A DNA stretch of 64,000 nucleotides, taken from positions 138,012,001 to 138,076,000 of the forward strand of contig JBITNC010000001.1 in NCBI GenBank assembly GCA_050084985.1. The letters run 5' to 3'. Shown one piece after another: positions 37,608 to 47,885 of this stretch. The notes under the pieces were generated by a model, which ran no database searches, was not told the origin of the DNA, and was given only the letters and a program-made list of their open reading frames with translations. The DNA is from Nageia nagi (taxonomy: Eukaryota > Pinophyta). How positions within the stretch are numbered: the stretch's first letter is position 1; each line of letters opens with the position of its first letter. The translations under genes were made by a program, and so were the position numbers.

Positions 37608-37985
37608 AGCGTGCAGCCGCAATACAAGAGGAATTACCTAGTGATAGTGACAAAATCACCAGCTAAACCTCTCTAAATCAGTCTCTCAAGCTCTAGGATG
37701 CTCTCAGCTATGAAAATGATAGGGTGAACAAATGAGGAAGGGTGGGGCCCCTTTTATAAAAAGGTTAGGGCACACACTTCAAGACAAATTTTGATTTAAG
37801 CATTTGGTACATGTAGACAAGTAATTAGGCATTAATCTGGAATCCAGGGGTGATTCACAGGAACCTGATTTTCACGGTTTTCAAAGAATCTTCAAGAAAA
37901 GGATCGCCCGCGATCTTAGTGAAGACTGCTGACATTCTAAATTAGCGAGAAAGGACTACCCGCATTCCTTTATCCAGAAAATCAA
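37225..37985. repeat. dispersed short palindromic motif GAAAAGGAYCRCC-GGTCC
   Basis: Copies at about 37,226, 37,257, 37,287, 37,896 and 37,949 lie in intron 1 and upstream of the PMD gene. Further copies are at 34,886 and 35,086 and a looser one is in each LTR near 33,155 and 40,915. Several are near-perfect short hairpins, for example AGGACC-ACCAGC-GGTCCT and GATCGC-CC-GCGATC. Function unknown. Confidence 0.7.
37751..37765 (-). promoter_or_regulatory. TATA box of the antisense PMD gene
   Basis: CTTTTTATAAAAGG on the minus strand lies about 145 bases upstream of the PMD start codon at 37,607. It supports separate transcription of the PMD gene. The motif is nearly palindromic, so it could in principle serve either direction. 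Confidence 0.6.
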
Positions 37986-38087
37986 CTTATCTAAGTATAA
38001 TGGGTACATCACAGATGTTTGATCAATGTTATATCTAGGAGAATATTGCTTTGAGTTACATGTTTGTAGACCTGAATAATCAGATTA

Positions 38088-39165
38088 TCATGCTTATGAG
38101 TGGAGTCCCAGCTCCCGTGGTCAGATTATCATGCTTGTGAGTGGAGTCCCAGCTCCCGTGGTCAGATTATCATGCTTATGAGTAGAGTTCCAGCTCCTTG
38201 TTAGCTTATCATGTGCCTATGAGTGGAGTCCAACTCCCATTGTCAGCTTATCATGTGCCTATGAGTGGAGTCCAGCTCCCATAGTCAGCTTATCATGTGC
38301 CTATGAGAGGAGTCCAGCTCCCATAGTCAGCTTATCATGTGCCTATGAGAGGAGTCCAGCTCCCCTTATCAGCTTATCACGTGCCTATGAGTGGAGTCCA
38401 GCTCCCATAGTCAGCTTATCATGTGTCTATGAGAGGATTTCCAGCTCCCATTATCAGCTTATCATGTGCCTATGAGTGGAGTCCAGCTCTCATGATTAGC
38501 TTATCATGCTTATGAGTGGAGTTCCAGCTCCCATAGTTAGCTTATCATGTGCTTATTAGTGGAGTCACAGCTCCCGTGATCAGCTTATCATGCTTATGAG
38601 TGGAGTTCCAGCTCCTTGTCAGCTTATCATGTGCCTATGAGTGGAGTCCAGCTCCCATTATCAGCTTATCATGTGCCTATGAGTGGAGTCCAGCTCCCAT
38701 AGTCAGCTTATCATGTGCCTATGAGAGGAGTCCAGCTCCCATAGTCAGCTTATCATGTGCCTATGAGAGGAGTCCAGCTCCCCTTGTCAGCTTATCATGT
38801 GCCTATGAGTGGAGTCCAGCTCCCATAGTCAGCTTATCATGTGTCTATGAGAGGAGTTTCAACTCCCATTGTTAGCTTATCATGTGCCTATGAGTGGATT
38901 CCAGCTCCTGTGATTAGCTTATCGTGCTTATGAGTGGAGTTCTAGCTCCCATAGTCAGCTTCTCATGTGCTTATGAGTGGAGTCACAGCTCCCATGATCA
39001 GCTTATCATGCTTATGAGTGGAGTTCTAGCTCCTGTTGTTAGCTTATCATGTGCTTATGAGTGGAGTTTCAGCTCCTGATATTCACTTATCATGCTTATG
39101 AGTGGAGTTCTAGCTCCCATTATCAGTTTATCATGCCTCTTAGTGGAGTGTCAGCTTCATCAATT
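38088..39165. repeat. tandem array, 41-43-bp unit, about 25 copies
   Basis: The unit is close to AGCTTATCATGTGCCTATGA followed by GTGGAGTCCAGCTCCCATAGTC. Shorter variants lack the GTGCC segment. Copies adjoin without unique spacers, so it is not a CRISPR array. It lies between the PMD promoter and the 3' LTR of C, where Tat/Ogre-type gypsy elements are known to carry arrays that can seed satellites. Confidence 0.95.
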
Positions 39166-39735
39166 TATCATTGTTTTGCAGAGTTTGGTTCTTATGCAAC
39201 TGGAGTACACCTCTTGGTGTGAAGGCTCAGTTGTGTGGAACTTAGCTCTCACATATTAGCTTATCATTGTTTTACGAAGTTCGGTTCTTATGCAGCTGGA
39301 GTACACCTCTCGGTGCGAAGGCTTAGTTGTGTGGAACTTAGCTCTCACATATCAGTTTATCACTTGTTTTGCAGAGTTCAGTTCTTATGCAACTGCAATA
39401 TACTTCTTTGTGCGAAGGCTCAGTTGTGTGGAACTTAGCTCTCCCCCATTATCTTATCACTTGTTTTGCAGAGTTCGGTTCTTATGCAACTGGAGAACAC
39501 CTCTCGGTGCGAAGGCTCATTTGTGTGGAACTTAGCTCTCACATATCAGCTTATCATTGTTTTGGGAAGTTCAGTTCTTATGCAACTGCAGTATACTTCT
39601 TAGTGCGAAGGCTCAATTATGTGGAACTTAGCTCTCCCCCATCAGCTTATCATTGTTTTGCGGAGTTCAGTTCCTATGCAACTGGAGTACACCTCTTGGT
39701 GCTAAGGCTCAGTTGTGTGGAACTTAGCTCTCCCC
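39165..39735. repeat. tandem array, about 97-bp unit, six copies
   Basis: Units contain AGTTCGGTTCTTATGCAACT, GGAGTACACCTCTCGGTGCG, AAGGCTCAGTTGTGTGGAAC and TTAGCTCTCACATATCAGCT, then TATCATTGTTTTGC. The phrase CAGCTTATCAT is shared with the preceding array, so the two may share an origin. Confidence 0.93.
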
Positions 39736-39975
39736 TATGTATGGTTATGGTTATCATGTGTTGTCATGTGTGTTATCATGTCTTGTCTTGTGAGTTGGTC
39801 ATGTGTGTTATCATGTCTTGTGAGTTGATCATGTGTGTTATCATGTATTGTCTTGTGAGTTGGTCATGTGTGTTATCATGTCTTGTGAGTTGATCATGTG
39901 TGTTATCATGTCTTGTCTTGTGAGTTGGTCATGTGTGTTGTCATGTGTTGTCATGTTTTATCTTGTGATGTGGTC
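39735..39975. repeat. tandem array of GTTATCATGTCTTGTGAGTTG units
   Basis: Units of about 28 and 33 bp alternate (short and long forms of TCATGTGTGTTATCATGTCT, then TGTGAGTTG), giving a higher-order period of about 60 bp. It is the third array in the 3' part of element C. Confidence 0.9.
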
Positions 39976-40306
39976 TTGTCAAGTCGTCTGTCCTGTCATT
40001 GTCATGTGTGTTGTCAAGTTTGTTGTCTTAGGTCATCAGCATCGCAGCAAGATTATCAGATTATCAGACATATCAGGCTATCACCTCCTACAGCAAAACG
40101 CAAGGGGCAAGCATGCCCAAGGTAATATCAAAAGGGAGTTTTTCTCAACCTATATCTAGCTTTATCATGATGTTGTTTAAGTTTAGAATGGTTAATGTTT
40201 ATCATTGCTTATCAAAATTGTTAGCTATGATATTGTGTTTTACTTTGAATGCAAAATCTCAAGTCACCTCATGATTCTTTCGATTTTACATCCAAAGTGG
40301 GGCATC

Positions 40307-41202
40307 TGTTAACACATAAAAATGATTTTATGCTTTTAAATCAATAAATTAATGAAATATGCTTAGCCTAACTATATGTCTTGAATGGATTAAAGTGATA
40401 ATATCAATGTTTGGCTTGAATATGAATATTGCATAGGTTATCTTGAATATTGCATGGGTTATCTTGAATATTGCATGGGTTATCTTGAATATTGCATGGT
40501 TTATCTTGAGTATTGCATGAATTATCTTGTTTATTGATGTGTTTATCTTAAATTTTGTGAATTAACCTTATTTATGTGGATGCACGCCGACCTATGGGCG
40601 GTATTATCTATTATCTATATAAATAAGGGATCTAATAATAAGTCCACAATAACAAGGATACACATGATCCCACGTATGGTCTTGTAAGTGGCTACCCCTT
40701 AAGGTATCTCTTGGTACCGCCTACAAGGTTGTGGTTTGTGTGCTTCCTTACGCGAGCTCTCCTGACATCTGCGATCAATTCTGATATTATATGGCTATCT
40801 GAGACATCTATACTAAATTTCTGGACTTAATCGAGAGGTCAAAACCATAGAATGAAGGCCACCGGTGCTCCTTTGTGAATGAAAGAACACTGCTGGTGCT
40901 CTTATACCACTGAAATGGATCACCTGCGGTCCTCTTTTGGCATCCTTGCAGGTCACGACACTGTTGGAAAGGTAGCTCATCATCAGTACATCGCTAATAT
41001 CTGCATCTTTCGTTGTCAGGTATGTTCTGTAAGGTAAGTACACAAATTACAGTCTTGGTTGGTACAATTACATTTCTGAATTGGTTATGTTGTTTATTGT
41101 TATCTAGAATAAATCACTATCCGTAGCTTAAATACAGATAACATTGAGTTTGTAGATATTTGCCTGTTTATTTATTTGCATGCTCAATTTTATTTGTAAA
41201 CA
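40307..41202 (+). repeat. 3' LTR of element C
   Basis: 896 bp, the same length as the 5' copy, preceded by the purine-rich AAAGTGGGGCATC. Its TATA box is near 40,616. Differences from the 5' LTR are almost all C/T or G/A. Confidence 0.95.
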
Positions 41203-41207
41203 GTTGC

Positions 41208-43340
41208 CTTCAGTTTGGATATGCACTCTTGGATGATTTCAATATGATTACCAGTTATGAGAAGATCATCCACATAAAGGAGAATTAAGACCATGTCTTT
41301 TCCTTAATTGAGTACATAGAGATTTGAGTTAGAGAATCACTTGGAAAAACCAATATCTGCAAAGAATCCTAAAATTTTCTTGTACCATGCTCTAGGTGCT
41401 TGCTTAAGTCCATACAAAGACTTCTTTAGCTTGCACACAAAAGACTCTTTACCTTGTGGAATAAATCCTTCTGGTTGATTCATGTAGATTTCTACATCCA
41501 AGTCACCATTGAGAAATGCACTCTTGACATCAAGTTGAAAAACTTTCCATCCTTGAGCTACAGAAAGAGCAAGGATTATCCTGATAGTAGGCATCTTGGC
41601 CACAGGAGCAAAGGTTTCCTCATAATCAATACCATATTTCTAAGCGAATCCTTTGGCCACTAACCTTGCTTTGTATTTTTCAATTTCTCCATCAAAATTG
41701 TACTTGACCTTGTATATCCATTTATTTCCAATCACATTTTTCTCATTGGGATAAGGAACCAAATCCCAAGTTTCATTTTTCATGAGCACCTCATACTCAA
41801 CTTTCATAGCTTCCATCCAACACTCTTGCTTGGAAGCTTCTTTGAAGGTTGATGGCTCATTCATATTATCAATTTTGGCAAATAAAGATTTATTCAAGGT
41901 CATACTCTTTGTAATTCTCTGAGCTGGAGAATTTTGCTCTTGTGGTGACTTCCCTACATTATCATCCAACCAGTTAGGTGTAGGCAAAGAATCATCTGAA
42001 TCAGACACCTCAGCATGAGAAGTCGTATCCTTAGGAAGTTCATTGAACTTGACATCCCTAGAAATAAAGACTATTTTATGGAATGAGGAGTAGAGCCTGT
42101 AACCTCTATGCTAATTATCATACCCCACAAAGATGCATTTTTCTGATCTTTTATCCAACTTCTTTCTTTTCTCTAAGGTAATGAAGGCAAATGCATCACA
42201 ACCGAAGACCCTAAAGTGTGAGATGTTAGGTTTCTTTCCTATCAATGCTTCATACAGAGTTTTACCTTCAACTGCTTTAGTAGGACACCTATTTAGGGTG
42301 TGTATAGCAGTGTGAACAGCTTCACCCCATAAGAAACTAGGAAGGTTACCCAACATGCACCTTGCCATTTCCATAATGGTTTGATTCTTCCTTTTAGTAA
42401 CTCCATTTTGTTGAGGGGTGTAAGGGATTATGAATTGCTGCTTGATCCCATGTTTAACATAATAGTCGTTAAACTCATTGCTATTATACTCACCTCCATT
42501 ATCAAATCTCAGCATCTTAATCTTAAAATCAATTTGATTTTCAACAAGAGCCTTGAAATCTTTAAACCTGTCAAAAGTTTGATCCTTGTGCTCAAGTGGA
42601 TAACCAAATGTCATCCTGTTGAAGTCATCAATGAAGGTCAGAACATAAGAAGCTCCCCCTAGAGACTTAGTCTAAAATGGACCCATCAAATCTGAATGCA
42701 CAAGCTGAAGAGGACGAGTAGCCCAAGTTGCCTTATCTTTTTCAAACTTTTGCCTATTCATATTTCCTAGAATGCACCTTTCACAGAGACCAATTATGGG
42801 TGAAATATTAGGTAAACCTTCCACAAGTTCTTGATTTTTCATATCTTGAATGCTCTTATGGTTAAGGTGCCCTAATTGTTGATGCCAAAGATTACCCTTT
42901 GAACAAACATTTGCAACAAGACACATCTTTGAAGGAACTTGATCCACAATATAAAGGTCATCCTTTACTGATCCTTTCATCAAGGTGGTAAGTCCTTTCT
43001 TAACACACCGGGAGTGTGAGGTAAACTCAAATGAGTATCCTTTCCTTGTAATCTGAATTACAAAGATAAGATTCATCCTTAGTTTAGGAACATAAAAGAC
43101 ATTATCAAGAACCTTTCCATGAATCTTCACACTCCCTATTCCTTGAACATCAAAGACTGAATTATCACCTATCACAACTGCATCCTTCTTGTACTTATGA
43201 AAGTTTTCAAACTTATGCTTTTCATAACACATGTGATTAGTGCATCTTGAATCAACAATCCAATCATTTGAAATAGTTTGAGTCATTGAGTAGTAGGCAA
43301 TAGTAGCAACATGTTTATTCTTCTTTTTATTATTGAAATT
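41208..43340 (-). pseudogene. copia B pol, 5' part: protease, integrase, RT to element C
   Basis: In order on the minus strand: protease region WIVDSRCTNHM (DSG reads DSR) near 43,250; integrase zinc region WHQQLGHLNHKSIQ...CERCILG near 42,780-42,900; integrase core with VHSDLMGPF, FIDDFNRMTFGY and RFDNGGEY (42,500-42,700); and RT with KYKARLVAKGFA, QLDVKSAFLNGDLDVEIYMN and SLYGLKQAPRAWYKKI. The catalytic LLYVDDLLITGN lies at about 41,250-41,285. Five or so stops interrupt it (for example near 42,673, 42,111, 41,641 and 41,337). The gene ends at element C's insertion and continues at 32,546. Confidence 0.9.
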
Positions 43341-43342
43341 TT

Positions 43343-44227
43343 TCACATTTGCATTTCCCTTGCCTTTTTGAGCAAATTTATTTTTATGACAATCATACTC
43401 TTTGTGCCCAAAGATGCCACAAAAGTTACAATTCTATCAAACTTTTCCTTAGGTGTTGGATTGCTTGATCCAGCTTTGTCATTCCTTTGCTTGAAGTTGC
43501 CATTATTGTTGCCCTTTTTCTCATGCTTCCTGAAGGTAGATGAGGATTTGTTATCTTTGAATTTATAATATTTGAACTTCTTCTTGAAAGGAGTTTTGGT
43601 TGCTCCTAGAGCAATGTTATTGTCCTTTGGAGAAAAGTTCAACATTTTATAATTCAAAGTTTCCTCATGCTTTAGAAGGAGTCTAGAAAGGTTGTCAAGA
43701 GAGATGACATCTTCTTCATCATCGAGCCTAGTTTCCATAACCATGAAAAAGTTACTGAACTTTGTAGAAAGGCTTTGAAGAATGATGAAGACCATGAACT
43801 CATCATTGATCCAGTTGCACCCACAGCCAACCAGTTGTGTCCTAAGGTCAATGATTTTGTTCAAGTAAATAGAAGCACTTTCATCTTCATCTTGATGATA
43901 TTGCAACAACTTTTGTAAAATAGTGAACCTCCTTGAAAATTTTGACCCAAGGTAAATTTTCTTCAGCCTATCCTAAGCTTCCTTTGCTGATGTTGAAGAA
44001 GAGATCATGAGAAGTACATCATCTAAAACTGCACGATAAATCATTGAAGTTGTTAACTCATTGTTTGAGTTGTAGATTTCAAGAGCCTTCTCATTTGTAG
44101 GAGCAACCAAGTCTTCATTAACTATCTGCCACAACTTTCTTGCTTGTAACTCAACTTTCATACGAGGTTCCCATATGCCAAAGTTGGAACCGTCGAGTAT
44201 ATGCTTGGGTATGAAGGTTTCAACCAT
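43343..44227 (-). pseudogene. copia B gag
   Basis: It begins MVETFIPKHILDGSNFGIWE at 44,227, the usual copia gag N-terminus. LWQIVNEDLVAPTNEKALEI and LQYHQDEDESASIYLNKIID follow, with VFIILQSLSTKFSNF. The zinc knuckle CNFCGIFGHKEYDC (C-X2-C-X4-H-X4-C) is intact but in another frame, so there is a one-base shift near 43,430. One stop interrupts at about 43,973. It is less damaged than element A's gag. Confidence 0.88.
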
Positions 44228-44251
44228 TGCTACACAAAGGTAAATAAGCAA

Positions 44252-47200
44252 GAAGAATGAATAAATTTCTACAATTTACCATCTATACAAATCAAACATT
44301 GATAAGTAAACATGTCCCACATGTGCAAACTTATAAACCAAGATCCGTAGAAGGATAAAGTTGAGGTTATTTTCTTGTATAGAATTAGGCCTTCATTTGG
44401 ATGTTCGAAAAGTGGAGCCCAAGTACTACCAGTCCTCAACTAGTTCACCTTGGTCAGTAATATACTCTCTCAAGGAGAAGTACCAACTATTTTCCAAGGA
44501 TCTAATGTATCTTGGACTGGCCATTTTAATTATCTTGTTTAAGGTTTTCAAGTTTTCCTCCTAGGTTATCAGGATAATCCCTGAATGGACGTGTGGACAT
44601 GTGGTATCACTACACACATGCCTATCCACCTAATAGAGTTATGTCCAATCCAACAGAGGTCTTAGGGGCAATTAAGATAGATTTACCACCACTTGGTTCT
44701 TTGGACTAAAAAGGCTCCAGTCTGCCCTATCCTCACCTCGTGGCTCCCCAAACAAGTCATGTTGTGGAAAAGTACATGCGGATGTGTTCATTTTAGGGGT
44801 TACTTTCAATATTTTGCGTTTTGCAAGTATAAAGCAATTATGCAAAAATAGAAAGTATTAAAAATACATCATCCACAAGAACTTGAAATATAAGAGTCCA
44901 ATGGGTTTTGTACTAACCCCTAAAAGACATTTTTACATTTTGCATACTTTCTCAAGTTCATAAATTCATTCAACACTTTAATGAATTTAAAAAGGCTAAG
45001 TCCTACTTAGCATTAATCCATAACTTAAAAAAAATTAAACATGCATTATTCCATAACTTAAAAATTAAGTAATAAACATGCTTTATTCTTACACAAGATT
45101 AAGAGGCATGCATTACAAATTTAGCATGCAAGATCTAGATAAAGTTTTAAGTAAAAAACTATACAAATTCTCCCCTTTTTTACTTAAAGTTTTATCCCTA
45201 AAACTTGTATGCTAAAAAAAATTATCTTTTAAGTATGCATTTATATTTTAAGTAAAAAATTTCCCTTGTTTACTTAAAAAATAGCATAGGTTTCCCTTAC
45301 TTAGGTAAAAACAATCCCTTAAAGTGTTAATGTTACACTAATATTTATCATTTTACCTAAGTAAATTGCCAAACTTAAAAGTATTTAAGGCAAATAAAAA
45401 AATACTCCTAAAGAATTAACTTTATTTGCCACATTTTTCTAAAAATAAGTACTTCTAAGTGCATTTAATAGGAACAAATGAATTGTAAGCAAGCAAAAAA
45501 TATTAAATGCCTACCAAAAAGTATACGTTTGCTTCTTGGGAGCTTGCAAGTATTAATGAAAAAGAAAGGAGACCTATGCATAGTTAATGCTACTTTTACC
45601 TCAAACACTCCAAGTAAATAAAAAAATACTCCAAGTTAGAAAAAAAATAAATGCTCAACAACTATGTTTGAAAAAAAATTGGAAAGGCCACGTGAGTAGA
45701 AGGGAGGTGATGGTGGCCATGCGTAGGAGCATTAAGCCGATGCATCTGACTCCAGATCAGAAGGTTGCATGTTCATTTCACATCGGGTTCAAGTTTCTCG
45801 ATCAGTCTTCTCCCCCTTGCACTCTAAGCAGTGTAATGGATAGTGGACACACTGGTAGAGTCGCATAGAGGTTGAGAGGCTGGGTGGCAGAGGGCTGACA
45901 AAGGGTTGAGCAGCCATCACACTTAGCCATGGGAAGTAGGATGACCTACATGGAGGCACCAGAGGATAGCCAATGGAGGGAGACCAAAGTCAGCAATGGA
46001 GGTGAACGATAGAATATTTTTAGAAGATGTGCAATGATTTTTAGGTCACGTTGGTTTGCATGAGTTCTGCAACCATGAGGGCAAAAGCAAATGGCAAGGA
46101 GGGCCATGAGAGAAGAGACCGATCAAAGACTAGCAAGAGGTAGAGATGAAGTGCTAGTGCAATGGGTTCTGAGAAGGAGAAGAGTAGCACATAGAGCATA
46201 GGTTTTTGAAAGGAAGAAACCTAATAGATAAACCCAACAATTGGTCTCTGTGATCGAATAGTGTTCCATGACAAGCATGGCCAGCAAAGGCTAGTGCAGA
46301 GCCTGAGCAACATGGGTTTCACCTCCATGGCCATGCATTCGATGGCATCAAATCTTCTCATTGGTGGGTGGGGTCCTTTCACTATCTTCACCTCCACTGA
46401 GAAGGCCTTCCAAAACCATGGCCATCACTTCTAGGAGTGGGCTTTGGTACATCACATAGTGCAGGTCATCTTTACCTACTTTGACCTATAGGCCATGCTT
46501 TACACCACCCACCTCCATGGCATCCTCAACCATCACTACCACCAGCGATAATGAACCTACTTCATCCTGCAGGCCATGCTTGATGGATAAATCGATGAAG
46601 CAGACAAAAAAGAAAGGAGTGATACCATGATTTGCAACGATGTCGTACAAGAGATAGGAGATTTCCTCTAGTTTATTTGAGATTTTGATTACAACAGCCC
46701 ACCAAGTATCATTTTGGAACTGAAATTTTAATCTTATTCAAGGTATCAAACCAGTACTAATTTTAATATTGTATTCCTCCTTTTTTTTAAACAAAATATC
46801 TAAAAAATAGATTTATCTAAAAAGGTCTCTGGTTTCAAATAAATCATTTTGCAAATATTTTTGAGAATAAATGGTGATTTTTGTAGAAATAAGTAAAATG
46901 TAATTACTTCTCTCAAATTTCTACACTAAATTTGTGTAAAAATTTGAGTATTTCTAAAAAAAAACAAATCAAGTTTAACTATAACATATTTTAGGAGTAA
47001 AGAGGAACTACAGTAGTAGTTTAGAAAAGAACACTCTATAATATGTAAAAAATACACCAAATTTTTTTTTTTATTTCCCAAAGAGAAGAACTTATTTGAA
47101 ACACAAAGAAATGCAATATATATATATATACTAACCCCAATTTTTATAAAATAACCATAAGCTAATCAATAAAAGATTGCAACTTAAAAAAGGAGGGTTA

Positions 47201-47376
47201 GTAATCAATTGCATCATTTTAAGCATACTAACACATCTTCAAAGAATTATGTTAGTATCACAATAATAAAAAATAAAAATAAAAAAATTATACCTTCTCT
47301 TGATTTTACCACAACAATGGAGTGTAGGTTGAGAAATAAAGGCCTTCAAGATGTTGAAGAAGAGCTTCCACACCAA
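44252..47376 (-). other. long untranslated leader of element B
   Basis: About 3.1 kb separates the primer site from gag, roughly three times the leader of element A. AT-rich outer parts flank a GC-richer block at about 45,690-46,640 that begins with a tRNA-Trp-like sequence on the plus strand. The extra length may be captured or inserted DNA. No protein is recognised in it. Confidence 0.55.
45709..45791 (+). pseudogene. tRNA-Trp-like sequence
   Basis: 45,744-45,791 reads ATCTGACTCCAGATCAGAAG then GTTGCATGTTCATTTCACAT and CGGGTTCA. This is the anticodon arm (CCA anticodon) and T arm plus 3' acceptor strand of plant tRNA-Trp, with a few C-to-T or G-to-A type changes. The 5' half (GATGGTGGCCATGCGTAGG...) is longer and poorly matched, so it would not fold properly. 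It is a pseudogene or the head of a tRNA-derived SINE. Confidence 0.65.
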
Positions 47377-47388
47377 GCTCTGATACCA
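47377..47388 (-). other. primer-binding site of element B
   Basis: The complement reads TGGTATCAGAGC, an exact match to the 3' end of initiator tRNA-Met, two bases from the 5' LTR. Confidence 0.92.
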
Positions 47389-47390
47389 AT

Positions 47391-47880
47391 TGAAGGAATT
47401 AGATGTACACTAATCCTCAAGGTCCAAGACTATAGGAAACTCAATCATTCAACATCTACAAGCTAATAACACCATTCACATAAGATAACACAAATATAAT
47501 GTGGTTCCTCCCTCCTTGGGAGTACATCCACAACTAGATCTCAATTCTCAAACTATGCACCCTCTTACTACAATTCCTTTCTCTCCTACACAAACTAGTA
47601 GAGTAATCTTACTCAAAATCTTTGTTATGTTACAAGAGGAGAGGCCCTCTATTTATAGCATGAGACCATCTCCCTAACCTCTCTTTAACCCAAGGGTAAG
47701 GTTAGGGTTACAATAAATATATTACCTAACTTTAACCTACCAACTAACCACTTGGTAAGGTCAAAGTTTACATAATAAAGAATTCAATTAATCCCTTAAG
47801 GTATCTAAATATCCTTTAAGTGATTAATTGAATTTACAAGGAGTTTAGATATTCACAATATTTCATTACAAATTCTAATA
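47391..47880 (-). repeat. 5' LTR of element B
   Basis: 490 bp, differing from the 3' LTR at seven positions by hand count, six of them transitions. The outer end reads TAATA where the other copy has TAACA. The TSD GCTCT follows at once. Confidence 0.95.
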
Positions 47881-47885
47881 GCTCT

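Larger units (their letters stand above)
32547..41202 (+). mobile_element. gypsy-type LTR retrotransposon C, gag-only, with antisense PMD gene
   Basis: The element is 8,656 bp, inserted in the RT gene of B with the perfect 5-bp repeat GTTGC (32,542-32,546 and 41,203-41,207). LTRs of exactly 896 bp each start TGTTAACACAT and end AAACA. Internal order: tRNA-Trp primer site, gag, a 198-bp tandem duplication, a PMD gene on the opposite strand, three tandem-repeat arrays, then a polypurine-like AAAGTGGGGCATC. No protease, RT, RNase H or integrase was found on either strand, so it must have relied on a helper element. By hand count the LTRs differ at 34 positions, 33 of them transitions. Confidence 0.93.
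30410..47880 (-). mobile_element. Ty1/copia retrotransposon B, young, carrying element C
   Basis: The insertion is 17,471 bp with 490-bp LTRs at 30,410-30,899 and 47,391-47,880. They are flanked by the perfect 5-bp repeat GCTCT (30,405-30,409 and 47,881-47,885). The primer site TGGTATCAGAGC (complement of 47,377-47,388) matches initiator tRNA-Met exactly, and a polypurine tract adjoins the 3' LTR at 30,900-30,908. By hand count the LTRs differ at 7 positions. Without element C (8,656 bp plus one TSD copy) the element would be about 8.8 kb. Its pol is split at 32,546/41,208 by C and also carries several stops of its own. Confidence 0.95.

Noticed and set aside
38088-39165. CRISPR-like direct repeat array
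   Set aside because: Units adjoin each other with no unique spacers of constant length, vary in length, and lie in a eukaryotic retrotransposon. It is a tandem repeat.
39290-40159. Long overlapping open frames (up to 174 codons) in the arrays of element C
   Set aside because: The peptides repeat with the period of the DNA array in more than one frame, and no domain is present. They are artefacts of stop-free repeat units.
45709-45791. Functional tRNA-Trp gene
   Set aside because: Only the anticodon, T and 3' acceptor parts match. The D-arm half is too long and does not pair.
45587-45868. Protein of 93 residues
   Set aside because: The frame overlaps the tRNA-Trp-like sequence and has no domain. 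It is most likely chance.
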